64,000 nucleotides of DNA from Chlamydomonas sphaeroides (Eukaryota > Chlorophyta > Chlorophyceae > Chlamydomonadales > Chlamydomonadaceae), in assembly GCA_001662425.1 (NCBI GenBank), contig BDDC01000068.1, positions 65,054 to 129,053 of the forward strand, given 5' to 3'. Below the pieces are notes generated by a model. The model was not told the origin of the DNA, did not search any database, and worked only from the letters and a program-made list of their open reading frames with translations. A program made the translations under genes and the position numbers. Positions 55,724 to 64,000 of the stretch are shown piece after piece (position 1 is the stretch's first letter; each line of letters begins with the position of its first letter).

Positions 55724-58700
55724 TCACGCGCGGAGCTCGGGCCGCGACGACATGTCGAACGCGGGCATATTGCGGCCCTCAGGTGCCTTGCGGTACACGC
55801 CGTCGCTGATATAGCTGTCCAGCAGCGTGGCAAGCGCCCCAATGTCGTCGTCGGCGCTGCAGGCAAACAGCACGTACACCCCGTTAGCATGTGTCACGCA
55901 AAGCTGTCAGCCACGAGAAAATGAGTTACGAGGGCCACAGCGAGAGCCGGGACAACACATAACTCTCGGGCACTGCACACGCCCTACGCGGGCCCGCGCC
56001 GCCGGCTGCTTCACCTCCTGCGCAGCTCCGGCAGGTACTCCCGCCGCAGCGTGTCGAGAAGCTTGACGAACTGGCCTCGGTACCTGAAGAGGCACATGGC
56101 AAGCATCAAACGTGACAACGAGTGCCAGGCGTGGCGGAAAGGCGCGTGAATGATGGCGAGGACCCTGCACAACGACCGCCAACCGCAGCAGCCGAGCGGC
56201 ACGGCGGGGGCCGGCGGGCGTGCCCGGGAGACGCAGCCGCAAGCTTTCCAAACACGACCAAGTCGGCACGGAAATGCGCCGGCGCCGCCACACAGCCGCG
56301 AGGCTGCTGCGACGGCGTACACTTGACCAAGTAGAGTTCGACGAGCGCACCTGCTGAACAGCGCAAAGCCCGCCACGCGCAGCACCGCGATGAGAGCCTT
56401 GGCCGAGTAGCGGTCGACCGGCAGCGTGTTGAGCGCGCGCGCCAGGTACGACCACGCGTGCGCCACGCCGTGAGGGTTGGGATCGTCCACCTGCAAGGCC
56501 GGCACGGGCAGGCGGCATGGACCCCGGCGGGAGCGGGAGGGCTGAGGTTCCCATGAGGTGGTTGTATGTGGCTGTGCCGGCCAGCAGCGGGCCGCCAGTA
56601 CGGAAGCCGCACGCAGCCTTGCAGCAGCGGGGCGTGGCACGAGCCTCAGGGGCGTAGCAGGGTCGTGCCAGGCACCGTACAGTACGAGGAGGGGTGTGCC
56701 GTACCTGCATTATGGCGCCGTACAGCAGCATGACGCCCTCCAGCCGCTTGACGTACTCCTCTGGGCTCTCAAACACCTGCGGCGCAACCGCATGTGCAGC
56801 CGGGACCGATGCAAGGGTGGTGACCACTCCGTCTTCGGCCAAGCGCCGGGACGTCAAGAGGCACTGGTTGCAGGCCAGGGGCGGCGTCCGCAGGCGCCCG
56901 GCTGCCGCCCAGCAGCGCCGTACCTTGCCGGTGGGCGCAGAGGGGTCCTCCAGCTCCTCGAAGCCCATACCCCTGGGATGGCAGCAGCGGGCGAGCTGAG
57001 TTGTTCACATCGCGCCCCGCACGAGCGCCCGGCTGCTCCCCCGGGCTTCTGGCCCAACCGCCAACCGCCGGTCGCCCTGCGCCCGCCCTTAGCCTCCTAC
57101 CCCTGCGCGCCGCCCACCCCACCCCACCCCACCCTCTTCTCCGTTCCGCAGCAACCCGACCCAGCCTGGCCCCGACCCCCCACCTGTGGTACGCGTTGCT
57201 GGTGATGCGCTCGCTGTCGTGCACGTAGGCCCGGGGTATGGCGAGAGGGCAGGCCTTGTGCACCAGGCCCAGCATCGCGGGCAGCAGCTCGGGAAACAGC
57301 GGAGCCAGCTTGACCAGCACCAGCGCCAGCGGGAAGGCGGCCTTGTTGTTGAGCTGACGGGGGGCAAAGGGCGGGCGTGGGCCGGGGGACGGGGCAGCAG
57401 AGGGGGCAGCGTGGAGCAGAGGGGTGTATGAAGTGGGGTGCGACGGGGACCGCAGGCCGGTCATATGGCACGTGCCGTTGACAGTGGGCGGGAGGCAAGC
57501 AGGGGGTCCGAGTGGGGGAGCGCGCTGCCGGTGGCGTGGGTGCGTCCGGTGCATAGTGCTGCGCCGCGCCCCCCGACGCGACGCCGCGGCCGCAGCAGCG
57601 CCCCCGCCGCACCTGCACCAGCTCGTGCTGCTTGAGCACCTTGTTGGCAAAGGTGAGCACCGCCAGGCTGCGCCAGGGGCCCTGCAGCCCGCTCAGCAGC
57701 GCGTACACGTCCTGGCACTTGACTTGCACCTGCGGGCGCAGCGATCAGTTGCAGGCGGTATTGAGGCCCAGCGACAAACGGCAGCCCGCTTCGGCAGCAC
57801 TGCCTCCCTCCTCCCAGCGCCACCGTGGCCCCCGCGCAGCCGCATGCGGGTGGTGCTCAACCCCGGACCCGTGTTTGCCCCATCCCGGACCCGTGTTTGC
57901 CCGCGCCCGCCCGCGCACTCCAAAGGCCCCGCAGGCGTCAGCGGGACAGCCCCGACGCCCATCATCAGGCCATCCCCCTCTCTGTGCCGGCTGGCAGCCC
58001 ACCCGCGGCTGCGTGCCTGGGGGCATGCCTGGCTAGATCCCCCGTACCAATGAACCGATGATAAGCATACAAAGAGCTGGAGTGCTGGAGTGCTGAGGTG
58101 TGTTGAGGAGGCCCCCGCCTGAGGTGCGCGCCTGTGTGTGCGCCGCACCTGCGACTGCGTGCCCGAGATCTGCTGCACGTGCACCGTGAGCTTCTTCTCA
58201 ATGTCGCGCCGCTGCTTCTTGCAGCCCTCGTCCGCCAACAGCGGCGCCACCGCCGCCTGCAGCTCCGCCAGCTGCTTGGCCAGCTCGGCCGCCTGGGCCG
58301 CCGCCGCGGGCGCGACGCGCATGCAGGGGTGCGCCTGCAACGAAGGGGTTGGTGGGCATAAGATGGGTAGAGGTTGGTGGAGGCAGCGGCGCGCGAGCCG
58401 GGGGCCGTGAGCCGTGCTACCACGCCGGCGGAGGGCGGAGGAGCAGCGGTGCCCTTAGAGGGCTGCCAACGCCGCTGCCCCGTGCACTGCAATCCCGCTC
58501 ACATCCTTCTTGGCCTTGGCCGCCTCCGCGGCCTTGGCCTCGGCCTCCTTGCGCTTCTGGTCCGCCTCCGCGTCGCGGCGCTTCGCGTCCTCCTCCTGCG
58601 GACACCGCCGGGGAACCCAGAGGTTTGGCACGGCTGCTGCACCACGACTCCACACACGCGCCCTGCATGCTTCCACAGCGGGCCCCACTTCCCTGCGACC

Positions 58701-60591
58701 AATCAGCGCCACGATCCGTTCTTGCCCGGCCCGGCTGTGGCCGCAGCCGCACCTCCTTGCTCTTGGCCTCCCGCGCTGCCTCCTCCTCGCGCCGCTTGCG
58801 CTCTCGCTCCGCCTCCTGCCGCTCGGCCTCCTTGCGCGCCGCCTCCTCCTCTCTCCGCCGCCGCTCCTCCTCCTTGCGCCGCTCCTCCTCGCGCTGCTCC
58901 AGCAGCCGCTTGATCTGCGGTGGGGGGGAGGCGGGCGGAGGCAAGGGGGGGCCGAGGAGCAAGGGTCCGTGTGCGAGCACGTGACGCACTGCCGCCCGGC
59001 GCTTGCTCAAGGGCCCACTGCTTTGGGACCCATTGCGACAGTGGCTTCCGCCATCCCGCCATTCGTCCCCACCACTCTCCACTCTTACGCGCCGACGCCG
59101 ATGGGCGACCGGGCGAGCAGCCCATGCCCTCGCTGCTCCCAGAACCGCGATGCAGCAACTCCACAGCCCGCACCCCGCCCCCTTCTGCCCGCACCCTCCC
59201 GTTCCGCACCCGCCCCTTTGCTCCCAAGCCCCGCCGCTCGCCCGCCGTCCCTGCCGGTCCGCCTCCGTGGGGTGCCTCCGCAGCAGCCCACAGCCTGCTG
59301 CCCCTCCCTCCGAACCCGTTCACCCGCCCGTCCCTTCCTCCCCCATCGCCGTGCTTCCATGCCCCGCGCCTCGCCTGCTGCTCCTGCAGGTCCGCCTCGG
59401 TGCGGTGGCTGCGCTGCACCTGCTCCAGCACCTCGCTGCGCCGCTGCTGCTGCGCGCGGAGGGCCTCCTGGTCCTCACGCGCCAGGTCGTCCTGGGCAGC
59501 AGGGGGCGGGGGAGGAAGGGGAGGCGGGAGACAGGCGACAGGGGGATAGTGGCGATGGGCTGTTGCGGTCGGGGTGCAAGGGAGGCGGAGGGCCTGATGG
59601 TCCTCGCGGGCCAGGTCGTGCCGGGCAGCAGTCAGCAGAGGGACGGGGAGCCAGGGGGCAGGGGAGCCACAGGGCAAGGGGGTGGGGGGTGGGGGAGGCG
59701 GCGAGGCGGGGGAGGGCGCCCGGGAGGCCGCACCTGCTTGCGTGCCGTGGTGGTGGCCACGAGGCGCAGCTTGGACGCCAGCTGCGCGTCCACCTCCGCC
59801 AGCCGCTGGGACCATGACGACTGCTTGGCGTGCTGCAGCGTCTGCAGGTGTGTGGGGGAGCGGGTAGGGCGGAAGGTGGAGGGGGCGGCACGGGGCGGGG
59901 GCCTGCGCTGGCGCGGGAAGGCGAGCGCGCGGGGCACGAGGGTTGGCCCCCTGCTAGCGGACAGTCCTGCCCGCCTGCGCGCGGCCCCTGGCTGCAGCAC
60001 TTTCAGAGCTCCCCAGATAAAGAAAGGGTCTACTGGGCTGCCGCCTGGCTTGCGCGTGGGCTTTTCCGGCCATGAGCGCGGCAGCTTGCCTGCAGTGACG
60101 CCAGCAGCTGCGCCTGCACGAGCCGCTGCTGCTCCTCAACCGCGTCCGGCCGACTGATGCTCGCCGCGAGCCGCACGCCCGACGTTACATCATCTCCTTC
60201 GCTCAGCTCGTCGTCGCTATCGGGCATGCGGTAGGACACCGACCGGCTGCCCCCGCTGCGCCGCTGCGGGCCATGTAGCTCGTCTGCAAGCGCACACGCC
60301 AGCGGTGCATGAGCTGATCTAAAGCTATATGCGATGAGAGCGCGACGTTGCTGCCACGTGCAGCATTCCAATGCCGAGCCATAGAGTTGGACCCGCCAAT
60401 TCCGGCGACTCACCCTCAGGCAAGCCATAACGCACTGGGCCCGCGTGCGAGGCGCTAACTGGGCTCGCTGCGCATGCTTGCGCGCGGGTACGCGCGGCAC
60501 GCGCCGAAACTAGCGCCGAGAGAGGAGTCCTCGCGTCGGCCCCAAAGTTAAGACGCTTAACGACTGTTCCTTCACTATATGGGCTGGACAT
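55724..60591 (-). CDS. GLE1: mRNA export factor GLE1 (nucleoporin)
   Basis: GLE1 with inositol hexakisphosphate activates the DEAD-box helicase DBP5 at the cytoplasmic face of the nuclear pore. Start 60591 (MSSPYSEGTVVKRLNFGADA). About 14 exons, ~600 residues. The N-terminal half is acidic then coiled coil (SHRTEADLQEQQARR, LLEQREEERRKEEERRRREE, EDAKRRDAEADQKRKEAEAK). The C-terminal half has the GLE1 fold: KKQRRDIEKKLTVHVQQISG, DVYALLSGLQGPWRSLAVLT with FANKVLKQHELVQ, FPLALVLVKLAPLFPELLPA, MLGLVHKACPLAIPRAYVHD, EYVKRLEGVMLLYGAIMQ, DPNPHGVAHAWSYLARALNT and YRGQFVKLLDTLRREYLPEL. An in-frame stop occurs at 56011 if the last intron is retained; splicing at AGGAG/GTGAAG joins in phase to ADDDIGALATLLDSYISDGV and ends at 55724. 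Head-to-head with the Fe-S scaffold gene. Confidence 0.93.
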
Positions 60592-61097
60592 TCAGCCTAT
60601 TAGAGCGGCATACTGCGGGGAGTCCGGCGTAGGATGCAACACAGTGTATTGACAAGCACGCTGGCCGTTCCTCAGTGAAGCGGTGATGGGCAGTGATGGC
60701 AGGGGGCAATGTGCTAGGGGTTGTCGGGATATGAGAGGCAACGGTGTGCCGGGGGTGGGGCGGGGGGGGGGCGCCGGACACGAGACCATGCGGGGAATGC
60801 GTGCTGCATGCCCGCTCGAGCACTGTACATGCCCTACATCCAGGTGGGGCTCCCTACGGCACAATGGGGCGCACGCACGCAAACGGCTTCAGCCAACCCA
60901 TGAATTCCCAACGAACTGCGCAGCCTGCAGACAAGAGTCTTGGGGCCACAGAGGGCGAGGGTTGGGAGGGGCGAGCGGGGGCTGTGTGTTGGCACGACCG
61001 CTCGTCTGGCCACTGACCGTGCCAGAGCTTTCTAGTGCACCCCACCACCGAGCGTCCACGAGCGTCCACCGACTGTCCATCCCCTGTATTCGGCAAG
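60592..61097. promoter_or_regulatory. Divergent promoter region between GLE1 and Fe-S scaffold genes
   Basis: 506 bases between outward-facing start codons. It contains a G-rich run (GCGGGGGGGGGCG near 60763-60775). No TATA element was recognised. Confidence 0.4.
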
Positions 61098-62884
61098 ATG
61101 CTTTCGCTCTCGGTCAGCAACCGTGTGAGCGCAGCGCGGAGCTCCGCTGCGCGTCAACCAGCTCTAGCACCTGTGGTATCACGCCGCCTGGTGTTGGCAC
61201 GCGACGCGGCGGTGGCTGCTGGTGAGGGCTGGGATGGGAACCTGTCGGAGGAATGTTGTCGCGAGCTGGTTTCTGGCCTCGTGGCTGCCCATCCCGACAT
61301 TCGCGCAACACTGAAATGGCGAGCTGAGCGCTTGCTGCCGAACCCCTGCGCAACATCGCGAAGAGCGCGCCAGGTTTCCGTTGCCCTCGCCGGCTGTTCG
61401 GCACTGCCGCTGATGCATTTTAGCACAGGTGGAACGCCAGTCGGAACTCGCGTTCTAACGATTCAGCAGCACGACGGCCGGCCCCCCAGCCAGGACCCCA
61501 TCCACCCCTCCTCTCTTCCCGGCACGCCCTGGGCCGTTGTCATTCCGCTACGAACTGTCCAGCACTGGGCCCGACGCGCAACCCGCCGCCCACTTGCCCC
61601 GCATACCGCGACCACGTCGGCGCTAACCGGCAGCACGCTCTCCCTCCCTGGCCAGGCGCGCCGGCCACCGTCAAGGCCCCAGCCCCCGCCATCACCATCA
61701 CGCCCGAGGCAATGGAGCAGCTGAAGAAGCTGCGCGCGGAGCACAAGAACCAGGAAACGCTGCTGCTGCGAGTCGGCGTCAAGCAGGGTGCGTTGGAGGG
61801 CGCCGAGCGCACCCAACACGGCCCCGTACGTCGCCCTGGCGCTTGAGGACGGCCGGTAGGCATGAAAGCTTACAGCCGCACGCGCCTCACGCCCAAGCGC
61901 TCCCCATCCAATCCCTCGCGTCTCTGGTCCATGCCCTCCGCCACGCCCAGGCCGCTTCCGGTCAGCGCGGAAGGCGGCTCCTCGAACTGGTGCTTGCTTG
62001 CAAGCCCCCATGCGGCCCTCACCTCGTGCCGACCGCCCGTGCCCACGCCCCTCCTCGCCCACCGCGTTCGCCCTCGCGTACGCTGCAGGGGGGTGCTCCG
62101 GTCTGTCGTACGTCATGGACTTTGAGGCGCAGGAGAAGGTGACGAGCGACGACCACGTCATGAGCTACGAGGACGGCTTCCGCCTCGTCATCGACCCCAA
62201 GGTGAGGCCCGGCCGCTGCAGGCTGGGGGGCTGTTCCGCAGGCTCAAGGCTGGGCTGCAGATGGGGCCAGGGGCTGAGGGCTGCGCCGCTACGGAAGCTG
62301 CAGCTGCGGCTGCAGACTTGAGGCTGGGCTGGGCTGGGCTGGGCTGGGCTGGGCTGGAGGGTGAGGGCTGCGCTGGAGGCTGGTGGGCCCGGCGTGGCAA
62401 TATCAGGGGTGCGACCAGGGATGGTACGCCCCAAGCTGCCCTGGCCCTTGCGCGCCGTCTTGAGGTATCCCTCCTCTCGCCAAGCATCATCCCCACACCG
62501 CACGTCCCTCCCTGGCCCCCGCGCTTGTTGCAGTCCCTCCTGTACCTGTTCGGGATGCACCTGGGGTTCAGCTCGGCGCTCATCGGTGGCGGCTTCCAGT
62601 TCAACAACCCCAACGCCACGGATAGCTGCGGCTGCGGCAAGGTGCGGCAGGGGCGCTCTTGGTTTGGGTTTGGGATGGTTGGACCCTGGCTGGAGGACTT
62701 GTGGGCGAGCATGGGTGTTGACGACGGCTGGGGGAGCCTGACCTCAAAGTTTTGCATCCTGTTGTGGGTTTGGGATCCTGTCATGGCCTGCGATGCTGCA
62801 GCGACTGCGGGGTTTCGAGGACTGGAGCCCACAGCTAACCGCCTGCCAATGCCTTACCTACCTCCGCAGTCCTTCGGCGTGTAA
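61098..62884 (+). CDS. IscA/SufA-type iron-sulfur cluster assembly protein (A-type carrier)
   Basis: Five exons join in phase to 163 residues. Exon 1 is an organelle targeting peptide (MLSLSVSNRVSAARSSAARQ then PALAPVVSRRLVLARD). The HesB/IscA domain follows: AITITPEAMEQLKKLRAEHK, LLLRVGVKQGGCSGLSYVMD, FRLVIDPKSLLYLFGMHLGF, SSALIGGGFQFNNPN and the C-terminal DSCGCGKSFGV. All three cluster-binding cysteines are present (GCSG and CGCG). The last exon, 62870-62884, codes only SFGV and stop. The ALIGGGFQFNNPNA...CGCG..F ending is like plastid CpIscA/SufA of plants and cyanobacteria, so a chloroplast location is likelier than mitochondrial. The role is carrying or donating Fe-S clusters to target proteins. 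Confidence 0.96.
62323..62358. repeat. (TGGGC)n pentanucleotide microsatellite in intron
   Basis: About seven perfect copies in the third intron of the Fe-S scaffold gene, G-rich on the sense strand. It has the same unit and the same orientation relative to transcription as the repeat at the first assembly gap in the TTLL intron. Confidence 0.95.
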
Positions 62885-63321
62885 AGCCGTGCGTGTGCGG
62901 CATGGGAGCGCCCCATGCTGCGAGCAGCAGGCCTGGCGCGGAGCGCAGAAGAGTTCGGGGTGAGGCAGCGGAGCGCTGTGGGCTGTCTGTCACCTGGGCC
63001 CCTTAGAGCGGGGGAGCGGTCTTGCTGTGCTGGCCAAGGCGCCGCGGTGCGGCTGGGCCGTGGCTGCGCCCTCCGTGGCGGGCCCTGGGGCCCTCCTGTA
63101 CTTGCAGCCTGGGGGTTGGGCTTACGACTGTGCTGTGTAGTGTGGCGCGTGTGTTGAGGGATACCGCAGGATGGTCTGCTGGCAAGGCTGTGCTCGGGAG
63201 GTTATGAAGAATTAAGTGTTGGGACAGGTGTCCCAGGCGTCGGCTGGACTCGATTGATTATAGCAATGTTAAAGCGTCGATCTTGCTCATGTGATGAGCA
63301 AGACGAAAGGCCTGAAACACC

Positions 63322-63326
63322 TGTAA
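63322..63326 (+). terminator. Candidate TGTAA polyadenylation signal (Fe-S scaffold gene)
   Basis: TGTAA about 440 bases after the stop codon. The stop itself also overlaps a TGTAA. Position and motif only. Confidence 0.4.
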
Positions 63327-63650
63327 GTGCCAATGCCAGGCGGTATGGGTTTTGGTACGCTTGCCCGGTGCGGCAAGCGGCAAGAATGAGGCTTCGTGCG
63401 GGCGTGGGTGGGGGGAAGGGCTGACACAGAAGAGGGGCTGCGCTTGCAATAATCCATCGCGATTGCGCCGGGCTGGATGCGGCAGGCGGTGGGGGGAGTT
63501 TAGACCACGGGGGTGTCCGGGCGTGCCCGGCGCCCAGGGAGGTGCCTGAGGGAGCGAGCCAGCTGCTGCGCTGTGGTATGCGATGGGGCCCACGCGCAGG
63601 CGTCCCCTAGACGACCACGTCTCTGCTACGCACCAGGGGTCGTATCTTCC

Positions 63651-63748
63651 ATCGATGTGATCGATTTGATCGATTCCATTTGACCACAATCGGACCCTGA
63701 TCGATACACTTATCGATGTTACAAATGGGAATCGATGGCATAATCGAT
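63651..63748. repeat. Cluster of seven ATCGAT palindromes in AT-rich island
   Basis: ATCGAT at 63651, 63660, 63669, 63700, 63712, 63731 and 63743, with other GATCGA and CGATCG words just after. Spacing is irregular (9 to 31 bases). Nothing else within the surrounding kilobase is as AT-rich. Confidence 0.85.
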
Positions 63749-64000
63749 ATCATGGAACGATCGTTTTTGCCCGGGAAGGCATGGTGATCGACACCACGTC
63801 GTCGCGCCCGGATCGTGGTGTTGGGTGGGGTCGGGTAGCCGGACGGGGTAGGCATAGGCACGAGGCACGCGGAAGGCCGTTTCCTGCCTATTGACCTCTA
63901 CCCTCTAGGCGCAGCGACCCCAGCAACATATCATAATACCCCTGGCGCCGGCCCTGGCCCTCCCACCGCGTCCCTCCCTGCCTCCAACGCCACCAGGCCC

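Larger units (their letters stand above)
62885..64000. other. 3' flank of Fe-S scaffold gene and intergenic region
   Basis: No further gene is supported up to the window end. TGTAA at 63322-63326 is a plausible end of the 3' UTR. From 63651 the sequence turns AT-rich with clustered ATCGAT motifs, then returns to GC-rich pyrimidine-rich sequence (from about 63895), which may be the start of a neighbouring gene or intron. Confidence 0.5.

Noticed and set aside
63651..63748. ATCGAT cluster considered as a CRISPR-like or satellite array
   Set aside because: Unit spacing is irregular and there is no repeat-spacer pattern. The host is eukaryotic.

Overview
The window is nuclear DNA of a GC-rich, intron-rich green alga. 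It fits the Chlamydomonas/volvocine lineage. Reasons: many short introns with GTGAG/GTGCG donors; Ala/Gly/Pro/Gln-rich proteins; TGTAA motifs downstream of several stop codons; nuclear genes for plastid proteins (ribosomal protein L27, an acyl-ACP/acyl-CoA synthetase with a transit-like N-terminus); an OPR-like organelle RNA-binding candidate; and genes that look like the volvocine VARL (regA-like) family. No bacterial, viral, CRISPR or rRNA feature was seen. All family assignments were made by eye. There are two assembly gaps (11271-11706 and 31685-32039).

Layout. The window opens with the 3' end of a gamma-tubulin gene (+). Next come a VARL-like candidate regulator (-, 1833-5004), a very large tubulin tyrosine ligase-like (TTLL) glutamylase gene (-, 5764-13794), a LENG1/CIR-domain splicing-associated gene (+, 14187-16187), the GPI-anchor de-N-acetylase PIG-L (-, 16551-18797), an OPR-like repeat gene (+, 19335-22776) and an unrecognised secreted protein (+, 24278-27094). 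Two tandem VARL-like genes follow (-, 29066-32118 and 34357-37456), then a SET/MYND methyltransferase (-, 38619-42974), a plastid-type acyl-activating enzyme (+, 43382-48780), the small ER-Golgi protein YOS1 (-, 50318-50776), a SOUL haem-binding protein (+, 51219-53100), plastid L27 (-, 54389-55322), the mRNA-export factor GLE1 (-, 55724-60591) and an IscA/SufA-type Fe-S scaffold (+, 61098-62884).

Most exon joins were checked for reading phase. The 13-exon TTLL model, LENG1, YOS1, the secreted protein and the 34-37 kb VARL gene close without a frame break.

Genes are mostly housekeeping and functionally unrelated, but five adjacent pairs are head-to-head with 392-537 bp between start codons and may share promoters. 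The most interesting content is the trio of regulator candidates with the same architecture: a split W/P-x/YF domain, then a basic patch, then a serine/acidic stretch, then a low-complexity tail. Two of them are in tandem, as in the volvocine reg cluster. Further points of interest are a 42-bp perfect repeat at the OPR gene, ATCGAT-rich AT islands, G-rich tandem repeats on the sense strand of introns, and a degenerate ~450-bp duplication in the SET/MYND gene's longest intron.
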